The position numbers and the translations under genes are program-made. Positions 50,397 through 59,449 of a stretch of 64,000 nt of DNA are shown here, one piece after another. Under the pieces are notes generated by a model, which was not told the origin of the DNA, did no database searches, and was given only the letters and a program-made list of their open reading frames with translations. The stretch is from NCBI RefSeq assembly GCF_900215575.1, contig NZ_OBEJ01000001.1, positions 620,001 to 684,000 on the forward strand, in the 5' to 3' direction. Source of the DNA: Natronoarchaeum philippinense. GTDB taxonomy: Archaea > Halobacteriota > Halobacteria > Halobacteriales > Natronoarchaeaceae. The stretch's first letter is position 1. Each line of letters starts with the position of its first letter.

Positions 50397-51648
50397 CGGG
50401 GATCGGACGCGGCGAGCGCGCTGGAGAGGACTGCTCGGCGTCTCGGCCGCGCGGCTCTGGAAGCAGGCGACGGCGACCCGAACCGGACGAATCGCGGCGA
50501 CGACCGCCGCCGTCGGGACGACGATCGCGGTCCTGTTGATCGTGACCGGAGTTGCGCTGTCACTGGCCGAGGCCGGCGTCGTGAGCAGCAGCGACGCCGA
50601 CGTGCGGATCGTCCCGACCGAGGGAGAGACGCTCACGGGCGTCAGCGGCGTCGAGCCGGCGCGTCTCGGCGCGACGAACGAGCGCGCGCGTCAGCTGCAG
50701 TCAGCCGACGGTGTCGACCACGCATCGCCGGTGCTGGTCGAGCCCGTTCGGCTCGCTGAGACTGGCGGCAACGCCTCGGCGCTTGTCTTGCTCGTCGGCG
50801 TCGTTCCGGACGAAAACGGCCGTTCGGTCGCCGGGCTGTCGACCGCCGCGCTCGAACCGGGCGATCCTCACTACGCGAACGGGAGCTACGACGGCCAGCG
50901 GCGGTCGCAGATCGTCCTTTCGGAGACTGCGGCCGAGCGGGTCGGTGCCACAGCGGGTGACTCGGTCGCCGTGGGAGGCAACCGGACCGAGGCCGACGCG
51001 GCGGCGCTCTCGGTCGCTGCAGTCGAGTCGTCCTCGGGCAACGAGGGCGACGCCGACGTGCCGGTCGCGCTGATCCACCTGAGCGAACTGCAGTCGCTCT
51101 CGGGCGCCGATACGGGCGAACTCGCCGATCGGGTGCTCGTGTGGGGCGACGCCGACGCCGCCGCGTCGGCCGCCAGCGAGGCGTATCCGAACGCGACCGT
51201 CGAGACGCCCGGCGGCGCCGACCCGACGGCCCTGTTCGACGACGGCCTCGCCGTCGCCACCAGCCTCGTCGCGCTCGTCGTCGGCGTGACGATCTGCGCG
51301 GCGTTCGTGGCGACGACGATGGGCATCGCCGTCAACGAGGATCGCCGGCTGTTGGCCGTGCTCGCAGCGATCGGGTTTTCGACACCGAGTCGACTCGTAA
51401 TCGTCGGCGTCTCGACGCTCGTGACGACGCTGGTCGGCGCCATCTTCGGCATCGTCGGTGGGGCTGCCGGCATCGTCGCGGTCGACGCCGTCGCCGGTGC
51501 GACCGTCGCCTCTAGGAGCGTCGCCGCGTTCCACCCCGTGATGATTCCCTACGCACTCGCCGCCGCGCTGCTTTCGGGGGTGATCGCGGCGCCGTACCCG
51601 CTCGTCGTGGCGGCGCGAACGTCGGTCCTCGACGAGGTGGGACGGTGA
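50386..51648 (+). CDS. FtsX/MacB-like ABC permease (first)
   Basis: 420 residues. One N-terminal membrane helix (about 33-62) is followed by an extracytoplasmic domain of roughly 210 residues (SDADVRIVPTEGETLTGVSG...) and three C-terminal helices with DDGLAVATSLVALVVGVTIC. This is the MacB_PCD + FtsX layout. It overlaps the ATPase by 11 bases and the next permease by four. The complex may extrude a peptide or lipoprotein or transmit force to an outside partner; substrate unknown. Confidence 0.87.
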   Translation: MADDGDRTRRARWRGLLGVSAARLWKQATATRTGRIAATTAAVGTTIAVLLIVTGVALSLAEAGVVSSSDADVRIVPTEGETLTGVSGVEPARLGATNERARQLQSADGVDHASPVLVEPVRLAETGGNASALVLLVGVVPDENGRSVAGLSTAALEPGDPHYANGSYDGQRRSQIVLSETAAERVGATAGDSVAVGGNRTEADAAALSVAAVESSSGNEGDADVPVALIHLSELQSLSGADTGELADRVLVWGDADAAASAASEAYPNATVETPGGADPTALFDDGLAVATSLVALVVGVTICAAFVATTMGIAVNEDRRLLAVLAAIGFSTPSRLVIVGVSTLVTTLVGAIFGIVGGAAGIVAVDAVAGATVASRSVAAFHPVMIPYALAAALLSGVIAAPYPLVVAARTSVLDEVGR

Positions 51649-52871
51649 GACTGCTCGCCTCGCTCGTCCGGCTGCGGGCAGTCGCCGGCCTCGCGCTCGC
51701 ACAGCTTCGCCGGGCGCCCGGGCGGACCGTCCTCACGATCGGCGCCGTCGCGCTGGCGGTGCTGTCGGTGACGCTGCTCGCCAGCCTCGGCGTCGGCGTC
51801 GTCGAGATCGGCGAGCGGGGCCTCGATCAAGCCGATCGGGACATCTGGGTGTCGAACGAGCCCGTCGATCCAGCCGCGAGCGGGACCGGCAACTCGATCG
51901 TCGACGCCCACGCAGTCGCGGCGTCCCTGCAGGCCCGCGAGGACATCCGGACTGCCTCACCGGTAGCGATGCACGGGCTGTTCGTCGGGACGAACCGGTC
52001 AGATCTGCGGCGCGTCCCGGCCGTCGGCGTCCAGCGAACGCACGCCGGGTTCGACTTCGAGCGCGGCGGGGGGTTCGCCCTCAACCGATCGGACTACGCC
52101 GACGCGTCGGCTGGCGAGCCCGCGCGGGCGGAGATCGTTCTCGATCCTCGCACGGCCGAGGCGCTGGGCGTCGGCGTCGGCGACACCGTCCGCGTCGGCG
52201 GGAGCCGAGCGACGACCCAGCCGTTCACCGTCGTCGGAATCGCCTCGCACTACTCGCAGTATCTGAGCGCGCCGGCCGCGACCGTCCCGGTCGTCGATCT
52301 GCAGACGCTGACCGGGACGTTCGGTACCGACCGAGCGACGTTCGTCATGGCCGACACGACCGCGGGCGCGTCGCCGGCGGCGGTGCGCGACGCGGTCGCC
52401 GACGAGTACCCCGCTTACGATGTTCGAACGGGCGACCAGCAGGTCGAGAAGTTGCTCCGAGAGCGGCCACTCGTGCTCGCAAGCGGGGCGACGCTGATCG
52501 GCTTCGCCGTGCTCGGCGGCGCCGTCCTGACGATCAACCTGTTCGCGCTCGTGGCTTACCAGCAGCGCGACGAACTCGCGGCGCTGCGCGCGATCGGGCT
52601 TTCGAGGGGTGTGCTCGCCGGGACGATCGGCACACAGGGGATCGTCATCGGCGTCCTCGGCGGGATCGTCGGCGTCGCCGCGACGCGTCCGATCGCCGCC
52701 GGGCTGAACCGCCTCGCTCGGCGCGTCGTCGGCTTCGAGACGCTGCTCCGGCCGTCGGTCGAGATCTACGCCGCCGGGATCGCGCTGGCCGTCGGCCTCG
52801 GCGCCGTCGTCGCGCTGCTGACCGGGTGGCAGGCGGGGCGGTACGCCCGCGTCGAGCAGTTGCTCACGTGA
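51645..52871 (+). CDS. FtsX/MacB-like ABC permease (second)
   Basis: 408 residues from a GTG in the upstream stop (GTGA). Architecture as for the previous gene: helix with RTVLTIGAVALAVLSVTLLA, external domain to about residue 280, then FtsX helices with QQRDELAALRAIGLSRGVLA, the conserved cytoplasmic segment contacting the ATPase. Two different permeases and one ATPase imply a heterodimeric membrane part. It ends just before Dph2. Confidence 0.87.
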   Translation: MRLLASLVRLRAVAGLALAQLRRAPGRTVLTIGAVALAVLSVTLLASLGVGVVEIGERGLDQADRDIWVSNEPVDPAASGTGNSIVDAHAVAASLQAREDIRTASPVAMHGLFVGTNRSDLRRVPAVGVQRTHAGFDFERGGGFALNRSDYADASAGEPARAEIVLDPRTAEALGVGVGDTVRVGGSRATTQPFTVVGIASHYSQYLSAPAATVPVVDLQTLTGTFGTDRATFVMADTTAGASPAAVRDAVADEYPAYDVRTGDQQVEKLLRERPLVLASGATLIGFAVLGGAVLTINLFALVAYQQRDELAALRAIGLSRGVLAGTIGTQGIVIGVLGGIVGVAATRPIAAGLNRLARRVVGFETLLRPSVEIYAAGIALAVGLGAVVALLTGWQAGRYARVEQLLT

Positions 52872-52905
52872 CCGGGCTTTCGCGTCCGATCCCGGAACGT
52901 GCGTG

Positions 52906-52913
52906 TTATACGT
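52906..52913 (+). promoter_or_regulatory. TATA box for dph2
   Basis: GTTATACG, centred 27 bases before ATG 52936; it sets the start at MSEQTYSEGD. Confidence 0.65.
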
Positions 52914-52935
52914 CGCGGGTCGCTACAATGGTGCA

Positions 52936-53982
52936 ATGAGCGAGCAGACGTACAGCGAGGGCGATCTCAGGAACACGGGGATGTCGCTCAAGCACGATCG
53001 GGAGTGGGACTACGAACTCGACCGCATCGTCTCGGCGGTCGAGGAGCGCGACGCGGAGAAGGTCGGACTGCAGTTCCCCGAGGGGCTCAAGCGCCGCGGG
53101 CCGAAGGTGGCCGACGACCTGCGCGAACTCGTCGACGACGACGTGACGATCATGCTGTCGGGCCAGCCGTGTTACGGCGCCTGCGATCTGGACACGTTCC
53201 TGATGCGCCGCACCGACGTGTTCGTCCACTTCGGGCACAGCCCGATGAAGGAATCGGAGAAGATCATCTACGTCCCGCTGTTCTCGAACGTCGACGTGCT
53301 GCCGATCATGGAGGAAGCCGAAGAGGAACTGGCCGATCCCGACGAGGACCCCGAAGTCGGTCTCGTGACGACGGCCCAGCACATGAACCGGTTCGACGAC
53401 ATGGCCGACTGGCTCGAAGACCGGGGCTACGAGGTCCAGACCCGCCGGGGCGACGAGCGACTCACCCACGAGGGACAGGTGCTGGGCTGTAACTACGCCT
53501 CCGCGGACGTGCCGGCCGATCAGGTGCTGTACGTCGGCGGCGGGAAGTTCCACCCCCTCGGGCTGGCGATGGAACACCCCGACAAGAAGGTCGTCATCGG
53601 CGACCCCGTCAACAACGTCGTGACGATCGCCGATACGGAGAAGTTCCTCAAGCAACGGTATGCCACGGTCCACAAGGCGATGGACGCCGAGACGTGGGGC
53701 GTCATCTTCTGTACGAAGATCGGACAGGGCCGGATGGATCAGGCCGAGAAGATTCTCGACGAGAACGACAACGCCTACCTCATCACGATGGACGAGGTGA
53801 CGCCGGATCGGCTGCGCAACTTCGGCTTCGACGCCTTCGTTAACACCGGCTGTCCGCGGATCACGACCGACGACGGCCCGCAGTTCCACAAGCCGCTGCT
53901 GACGCCCGGCGAGTACGAGATCGCGGTCGGCAACAAGCCGCTGGACGAGTTGAGCTTCGACACGTTCCACGGCACCTGGTAG
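52936..53982 (+). CDS. dph2: Diphthamide synthesis enzyme Dph2 (3-amino-3-carboxypropyltransferase)
   Basis: 348 residues. Three Cys in the expected spacing hold the [4Fe-4S] cluster: SGQPCYGACD (C79, with C83 extra), VLGCNYASAD (about 184) and NTGCPRITTD (about 305). The archaeal enzyme is a homodimer performing non-canonical radical-SAM chemistry. It transfers the aminocarboxypropyl group of SAM to a His of elongation factor aEF-2, the first step of diphthamide synthesis. Stand-alone gene, as usual in archaea. Confidence 0.94.
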   Translation: MSEQTYSEGDLRNTGMSLKHDREWDYELDRIVSAVEERDAEKVGLQFPEGLKRRGPKVADDLRELVDDDVTIMLSGQPCYGACDLDTFLMRRTDVFVHFGHSPMKESEKIIYVPLFSNVDVLPIMEEAEEELADPDEDPEVGLVTTAQHMNRFDDMADWLEDRGYEVQTRRGDERLTHEGQVLGCNYASADVPADQVLYVGGGKFHPLGLAMEHPDKKVVIGDPVNNVVTIADTEKFLKQRYATVHKAMDAETWGVIFCTKIGQGRMDQAEKILDENDNAYLITMDEVTPDRLRNFGFDAFVNTGCPRITTDDGPQFHKPLLTPGEYEIAVGNKPLDELSFDTFHGTW

Positions 53983-54134
53983 CGCTCGCACCGCTGGCGT
54001 TATTTGCTTCTCGGCGTCGGTCGACACTGCACTCGACCACACCGCCGTCTCCGTCTCCGCTGCATCTATCCGAAAGGTAAGCGAGGAAATAATTAGGGGA
54101 ACAGTCATGAGTATGGGGTAAGTAATCGGCCTCA

Positions 54135-55064
54135 ATGACAGACGACGAGACGGGAGACCTTCCCGACAACAAACTGTTCGAGCTCTACGAACAGTATCTC
54201 GGCGAACCGGACGCGGAGACGGACGTCTATCTCGGCTTCGGACTGTTCTTCGTCGGCATCGCCTTCGCGGTAATCGCGCTCGGGTTGTTCGCTTGGTCCG
54301 GCGCCTTCGTGTACGGTACCGACGGCTTCTGGTCCCGGCGGGCGCCCGCCTTTGCGCTCGGGATGCTGTCAGTTCCGACGCTGTTGTTGAGCCTCGTCGT
54401 ACTCCTGCCCGTTGAACGGCGCGCGACGGTGAGCGGGCTGGGCGGCTGGACGATCACGCTGCTTTCGGTCGTCGCGTTCTGGCAGGTGTACCCGAGCAAC
54501 TGGAACGTCGCGGGAGCGACCGACTACAGCATTCAGGTGACGGCAGTGTACGCGGTCGGGATGACCGTCCTCACTGCATCGACGGGCGCCGCGCTGATCG
54601 CCCACCAACTCGCCCGCGCTCGTCCCGGTCCGGCCGATATCGAACCGGTCGACGACGAGGACGAGGAGGAGACGACCTACACGACCGAGGAGATCGAAGC
54701 GGACATCGAGAACGCCATGGAGGGCGTCGACCTCTCGTGGGGCGGCGTCGAGAAACACGAGTCCAAGCGACTGGAGTTCTCGACCGACACCGAGTTCGAG
54801 GCCGCAAGCGTCGACGGCGAGGCGACGACGACCCGCGAGTCCGGCGGCGTCGACGCGCAGGTCAGCGGACTCCGCCAACTCAAGGGCGGCGAGAAGAAGA
54901 CCCAGACCTCCGAGTCGACCGTCGATGACCAGACGAACAAGCTCAAAGAACTGCGCGAACAGCGCCGCAAGGAAGAGGCGGCAGACGACGGCGACGACGG
55001 GCTCGCCGGCTCGATCGGTGGCTCGGGGCTCCTCCAACGGCTTCGGAGCGCCCTCGGGCGATAA
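54135..55064 (+). CDS. Four-helix membrane protein with acidic coiled C-terminus, next to the actin gene
   Basis: 309 residues. Residues 1-30 form a soluble start (LPDNKLFELYEQYLGEPDAE). Four membrane helices follow (about 33-62, 70-95, 105-122, 132-158). The remaining 145 residues are cytoplasmic and acidic, with YTTEEIEADIENAMEGVDLS, a segment with a possible short helix-binding motif VDLSWGGVEKHE, and a Lys/Glu coiled stretch near 275 (TNKLKELREQRRKEEAADD). It matches no enzyme family I know. The tail looks like a docking platform. The actin homologue starts about 100 bases downstream on the same strand. Confidence 0.72.
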   Translation: MTDDETGDLPDNKLFELYEQYLGEPDAETDVYLGFGLFFVGIAFAVIALGLFAWSGAFVYGTDGFWSRRAPAFALGMLSVPTLLLSLVVLLPVERRATVSGLGGWTITLLSVVAFWQVYPSNWNVAGATDYSIQVTAVYAVGMTVLTASTGAALIAHQLARARPGPADIEPVDDEDEEETTYTTEEIEADIENAMEGVDLSWGGVEKHESKRLEFSTDTEFEAASVDGEATTTRESGGVDAQVSGLRQLKGGEKKTQTSESTVDDQTNKLKELREQRRKEEAADDGDDGLAGSIGGSGLLQRLRSALGR

Positions 55065-55127
55065 TCCTGCCCGATACTCCTAATTTGCTTATATTTTGTA
55101 GCCAGTAAGTTCTGTAAGTTTTTCACA

Positions 55128-55137
55128 TAGTTTTATT
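55128..55137 (+). promoter_or_regulatory. TATA box for the actin homologue
   Basis: GTTTTATTGT, about 30 bases before ATG 55163, in an A+T-rich gap (55075-55140). A promoter of its own suggests the actin gene can be expressed apart from its neighbour. Confidence 0.6.
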
Positions 55138-55162
55138 GTACGTGGGACAGGTTGTTCCGGAT

Positions 55163-56191
55163 ATGGCGAAAGGCCTAGACGTCGGTACTATGAACATCCT
55201 GTCGGCACAGCAGGATGGGAACGACACGGTATTTGTCCAGCAGCGTAACTCCTTCGTCGAGATTGACTACTCCGATATGGCAGAGCAGATGCTCTCCCGG
55301 AGCGAAGTCCTCCACATCCGCAAGGACGACAAGGTGTACGTCGTCGGTGACGACGCACTGAACTTTGCGAACATCTTCAACCGCGAGACGCGCCGTCCGA
55401 TGCAACACGGTATCCTCTCGTCGGACGAGAAGTCCGCGATCCCGATGATGAAACTCATCATCGAGCAGGTCGTCGGCGAGCCCGATCACCCCGGCGAGAA
55501 GCTGTATTTCTCCTCGCCAGCAGACCCGATCGACTCGGATCTCTCGACGCTGTATCACCAGAAGACGCTGGAATCCTTTATCGACGACATGGGCTACGAC
55601 GCCGAGCCCATCAACGAGGGGATGTCCGTCATCTACAGCGAACTCGCGGACAACGACTTCACCGGGCTGGGCATCAGCTTCGGCGCCGGCATGACGAACG
55701 TCTGTCTGGCGTACTACGCGGTGCCGGTCATGAAGTTCTCGGTCGCCCGCGGCGGCGACTGGGTCGACGAGCAGGCCGCCCAAGCGACGGGCACGCCGGT
55801 CGACAAAGTCACCTCCATCAAGGAAGACGACTTCGAGCTCGACTTCGAGACCGACGTTGGCGGGGTCGAGGGCGCGCTGTCGATCTACTACGAGAACCTG
55901 CTCGACTACGTCATCGAGCGCATCGTCAAGGAAGTCGACGACGAGGACGTCGAGGAGGGCCTCGACGTGCCGGTCGTCGTCACGGGCGGCACCTCCAGTC
56001 CCGACGGGTTCGAGGCGCTGTTCCGCGACCACCTGCAGGACGCCAACATTCCGTTCTCGATCAGCGGCGTCAGCCACGCCAACGAGCCGCTGTACAGCGT
56101 CGCACGCGGTGGGCTCGTCGCGGCACGCTCGGACGAGGAAGAGCAGGCAGCAAGCGGCGGCGCGGAAGCCGAAGCCGCAGCCGACGAGTAA
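55163..56191 (+). CDS. Haloarchaeal actin/MreB-like protein (salactin/volactin-like)
   Basis: 342 residues of the actin-fold ATPase family. Phosphate-1 motif GLDVGTMN (4-11), phosphate-2 [11 protein letters not shown] (about 168-178), and adenosine motif [13 protein letters not shown] (about 270) are in order. The sequence is closer to MreB/ParM-like cytoskeletal proteins than to hexokinases or Hsp70. It resembles the haloarchaeal actins named salactin and volactin, which form dynamic filaments affecting shape and DNA inheritance; which of them it matches I cannot say. The acidic tail ([18 protein letters not shown]) is disordered. TATA-driven, with an upstream membrane protein as possible anchor. 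Confidence 0.85.
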   Translation: MAKGLDVGTMNILSAQQDGNDTVFVQQRNSFVEIDYSDMAEQMLSRSEVLHIRKDDKVYVVGDDALNFANIFNRETRRPMQHGILSSDEKSAIPMMKLIIEQVVGEPDHPGEKLYFSSPADPIDSDLSTLYHQKTLESFIDDMGYDAEPINEGMSVIYSELADNDFTGLGISFGAGMTNVCLAYYAVPVMKFSVARGGDWVDEQAAQATGTPVDKVTSIKEDDFELDFETDVGGVEGALSIYYENLLDYVIERIVKEVDDEDVEEGLDVPVVVTGGTSSPDGFEALFRDHLQDANIPFSISGVSHANEPLYSVARGGLVAARSDEEEQAASGGAEAEAAADE

Positions 56192-56212
56192 TCGGTCGAT
56201 CGACGAGGAGTC

Positions 56213-56380
56213 CTACGCTTCTTTGAACCGATCGAGCGCGTCCTGCCAAGATTCTATCTCGACCGGTTCGCTCTCGTGATTCACGGCGACGCCGACGAAG
56301 CCACAGGTCTCACAGCCGTTCGTCTGATGACCTCTGAACGAGTACGTCCGGAGCGGGTCCGAGCAGCGCGGACAGTTCAT
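56213..56380 (-). CDS. Small zinc-ribbon protein
   Basis: 55 residues: MNCPRCSDPLRTYSFRGHQT, then NGCETCGFVGVAVNHESEPV and EIESWQDALDRFKEA. Two C-x2-C knuckles make a zf-TFIIB-like ribbon with a helical tail. It is of a type common in haloarchaea and probably binds nucleic acid or protein. A TATA-like AATAATTAAG (minus strand, 56405-56414) lies 29 bases before the ATG. Confidence 0.75.
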   Translation of the reverse strand: MNCPRCSDPLRTYSFRGHQTNGCETCGFVGVAVNHESEPVEIESWQDALDRFKEA

Positions 56381-56669
56381 GACTACGCCATCACCTGCCG
56401 TTCCCTTAATTATTCTGTGCGCGGCCGTTGCCCGCTCTATTGCCACTGATGTGGCCGCTCGCACCATTGTTCTTCGAACATCTCTCGAATAAATATAACC
56501 CAAAGTTATCCAAAACTGTTTTGTATTCTCATCATGTATGGCTCGCCAGCATGACTGTGATATCCGCGCCGGCCAGCCGCGAGTCCCTCCGACGCCGGAG
56601 CGCGTCACGCACAGCCCCGTCGACAGCACTGCGGCGGCCCGAGAACGGCGTCGCCAGCAACCGACACCG

Positions 56670-57290
56670 ATGAGTACGAAACGTCAACTGGTCCAGCAAC
56701 TGGCGGTCGTCGCGGGGTTCGAGAGCCCGACTGCCGAACTCGAACAGTACCCGACGCCGCCCGAACTGGCGGCCCACCTGATCCACGTCGCGGACCTACA
56801 GGACGACATCGAAGATCAAACGGTCGTGGATCTCGGCACCGGGACAGGAATGCTCGCGCTCGGCGCCGCACTCCGAGGGCCTCGGCGCGTCGTCGGCGTC
56901 GACGTGGACCGAGGCGCGTTGACGACCGCCAGAGAGAACGAGCGCCGGGTCGGAACGACGGCCGAGATCGGCTGGGTACAGGCCGACGCCACCCGCGCGC
57001 CGCTGTCAGTCGACGACGCGACCGTGGTAATGAACCCGCCCTTCGGCGCGCAGGACGGCAACGAACACGCCGATCGAGCCTTTCTGGAGACGGCCCGCGA
57101 CGTGGCGTCGGTCTCGTACTCGATCCACAACGAGGGGAGCAAGGAGTTCGTCGAGGCGTTCGCCGACGACGAGGGTGGCGAGGTCACCCACGCGTTCCGC
57201 GCCGAACTCGATCTCGACCGGCAGTTCGAGTTCCACGAGGACGAGCGCCGGACTGTCGACGCAGAAGCGTTCCGCATCGAGTGGGAGTGA
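56670..57290 (+). CDS. METTL5-like SAM-dependent N6-adenine rRNA methyltransferase
   Basis: 206 residues from ATG 56670 (MSTKRQLVQQLAVVAGFESP). VVDLGTGTGMLALGAALRG is the SAM motif and NPPFG (about 122-126) the catalytic motif for amino-group methylation. YPTPPELAAHLIHVADLQDD is typical of the METTL5 group, which methylates an adenine of small-subunit rRNA with Trm112. An in-frame ATG at 56538 would add 44 residues not seen in the family, but the A+T-rich promoter-like stretch (56488-56525) sits before it, so the start is not certain. Confidence 0.87.
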   Translation: MSTKRQLVQQLAVVAGFESPTAELEQYPTPPELAAHLIHVADLQDDIEDQTVVDLGTGTGMLALGAALRGPRRVVGVDVDRGALTTARENERRVGTTAEIGWVQADATRAPLSVDDATVVMNPPFGAQDGNEHADRAFLETARDVASVSYSIHNEGSKEFVEAFADDEGGEVTHAFRAELDLDRQFEFHEDERRTVDAEAFRIEWE

Positions 57291-57294
57291 CAAG

Positions 57295-59145
57295 TCAGCG
57301 ATACTGCTCGTGACGGGCGACGGCGACGCTCGTCCCGCCGCGCTCGGCGACCACCACTGCCCGGCCGTCGCGCCGCTCGGTCGAGAACAGCAGGCGACCC
57401 ACACTTTCTGTCTCGCCGACTTCGGGGAGCGCCGTGCGACCGAGCGACTCGTTTCCGCGCTCGACGCCGAGATAGAACTCGCCGTCGTCCGGGACGACCG
57501 TAACGGTCCGCCCGTCGATCGACGGCGTCGCGGTCTGGGGCGCCGAGTCGAACGCGTGCTGTGTGGGAGTGTCCTCAGCATCAAGCCACACCTGATAGGC
57601 GGTGCCGTTGCCGACGGCCGTCCACCCTTCTCGCCTCACCACGACCGACTCGCTCCAGCCGACGCCGCCGAGTCGAAGCCTGACGGCGCCGGAGTAGGCC
57701 AGTTGCTGTGGCGACACCTGCCGCGCCCAGATGTGTCTGTCCTCGTTGATGACGATCACCCCGCTGGTGTTGATCTGGGTCGTCTCACCGAACGCCGAGA
57801 TGTCGATCGCAGAGACCATTCTGTTGGGAACCTCCTCGCCGTAGGCGATCGTGTAGTCCTCGACTGTGACGGTCTCGCCCTCGGGAACGGCGTCGTCGCC
57901 GACGGTGACGAGATTGGGAACGACTGCCGGACCGGCCAGCAGCGCGACGCCGAGTAGGACGGCAGTGATGGCAACGTGGCGGCGGGTGATACCACCGAAC
58001 GCCCACCGGCCGGACCCGGCTATCCTCACGACCACCGTGTACAGTATTCTGAGTGCGACGGTTATCACGACAGCCACGCTGGCGCTGCCGACGAACGGCG
58101 GACCGAGGCCCAGATACGCGACGAGCGCCAGACCGACGATGAGTGCGAGCGACAGTGCCGTCTGCAAAGGCGAAAGCGGATCGATCAGCGACCGCTCGCC
58201 GGAGATCAGCGGCCGCTCGGACGCCACCGCCGCCAGCGTGACCAGCAGCGCGAGCAACAGTACGAGCGCGACGCCGACGCCGCGGTACAGCACGTACGTC
58301 CCGCCGCCGCGGAACCAGTAGACGGCCCACAGCCCCTGAACGACGGCGAAGACGAGCGCGGCCAGCCAGACGCGCGCGGCGCTCGGTCGCCCCTCGCGGC
58401 GGTACAGCACTGCCAGTCCGAGCACCAGTCCGAGGAAGAGCCCGAGCGCGTGGCCCTGAATTGCGATGCCGGCCCACGAGGGCGCCGACGGCGGGCTCGC
58501 CGACACCGTCGCGGTGACGATGGGATCGACCAGCGAGGAAACGACCGTCGAGATGACGCTGGAAACCAACAACGCGACGATGGTCGCAACGGGGTAGTGA
58601 ACCAGTGCGAACCCGGCGAAGGCGAACACGACGCCCGAGAAGCCGATGACGGGGCCGAGCGCGAACAAGCTGGTGAGCAGACCGACACCCAGCACCGCAG
58701 CCGGAAACAGGACGAACGCTCTGAGCCACGGGTTCGTCCGCCACGAGGCGAACGATTGGCTCCCGCGCTCTTGGGGGAGATGGCCCCACGCGTACTCGAC
58801 GATCGGTGCGAGCACGATCGTCGCCTGCAGGTTGCCCCGCAGGTGTCCGGGACCGGCGTGGGCGAAGCCCGAAGTCAGCCAGCCGGTCGGGTAGAGATAC
58901 GACCACGACCGGAACGGGATCGTCACCGGATCGGTCCAGTGCCAGTACCCTCTCTGGACGAACAGGTACACCGCGAGCACGAACAGGACCGAGACGATCG
59001 TCCCCCACGGGACGCCGAGCAGGAGTCGAGACCGGAGGCGGCGTCCCCACGCGCCGCCCGGCCGGTCGGCGCGGATGATCGCAACCGCCGACAGCGCGAT
59101 CAGCACGACGACTGCGGCCACGAGCCCGGCCGACAGCAGATTCAT
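57295..59145 (-). CDS. Rhomboid-family membrane serine protease with extra domain
   Basis: 616 residues, starting MNLLSAGLVAAVVVLIALSA. The rhomboid core (about 60-270) carries HLRGNLQATIVLAPIVEYAW, the catalytic Ser in IGFSGVVFA and the catalytic His region AIQGHALGLFLGLVLG. Further hydrophobic helices follow to about 425. The C-terminal 190 residues form an extracytoplasmic beta-rich domain (VSAIDISAFGETTQINTSGV). This large size suggests a haloarchaeal subtype. It would cleave membrane-spanning substrates; targets unknown. Convergent with the methyltransferase gene, four bases apart. Confidence 0.86.
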   Translation of the reverse strand: MNLLSAGLVAAVVVLIALSAVAIIRADRPGGAWGRRLRSRLLLGVPWGTIVSVLFVLAVYLFVQRGYWHWTDPVTIPFRSWSYLYPTGWLTSGFAHAGPGHLRGNLQATIVLAPIVEYAWGHLPQERGSQSFASWRTNPWLRAFVLFPAAVLGVGLLTSLFALGPVIGFSGVVFAFAGFALVHYPVATIVALLVSSVISTVVSSLVDPIVTATVSASPPSAPSWAGIAIQGHALGLFLGLVLGLAVLYRREGRPSAARVWLAALVFAVVQGLWAVYWFRGGGTYVLYRGVGVALVLLLALLVTLAAVASERPLISGERSLIDPLSPLQTALSLALIVGLALVAYLGLGPPFVGSASVAVVITVALRILYTVVVRIAGSGRWAFGGITRRHVAITAVLLGVALLAGPAVVPNLVTVGDDAVPEGETVTVEDYTIAYGEEVPNRMVSAIDISAFGETTQINTSGVIVINEDRHIWARQVSPQQLAYSGAVRLRLGGVGWSESVVVRREGWTAVGNGTAYQVWLDAEDTPTQHAFDSAPQTATPSIDGRTVTVVPDDGEFYLGVERGNESLGRTALPEVGETESVGRLLFSTERRDGRAVVVAERGGTSVAVARHEQYR

Positions 59146-59449
59146 ACCGGAGTAAGGGAGCGTGGCGTTGAAAGAAGTTGCGAGGGAGACGACGGTATGA
59201 TCCCGATGTGTATCTCCCGGGGATCTTACTACCACCCATGTCGGCTGGTCGAACATGCGTCGCGGGTGGGACTGAAAGGGGCCGCCGCGCTCGATCCGGT
59301 GAGACGAAGCAAGCACCGCAACGGAGTGAGGAGCACAGCGAGTCGCAACCGGTCGAACGTGGCGGGGGCTTTCGCGGTGTGAGTCGTCGTGGATCGAAGT
59401 CCTGCAGAGCGATGAACAATCGAACTGATGGCTGCTTGACGTGAGCTGA
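59146..59449. other. 304-base intergenic region with repeat-like sequence
   Basis: No convincing gene. 59258-59280 contains GGGTGGGACTGAAAGGG, resembling the 3' half of a CRISPR repeat but present once. 59296-59352 forms a loose inverted repeat (CCGGT...ACCGG) around a segment with CACCGCAACGGAGTGAGGAG, a loop style seen again at 62900-63070. It may be a dispersed repeat or an untranslated RNA. Confidence 0.45.

Noticed and set aside
59258-59280. Possible CRISPR repeat (GGGTGGGACTGAAAGGG).
   Set aside because: Only one copy; no spacer-repeat periodicity and no cas gene within the window.
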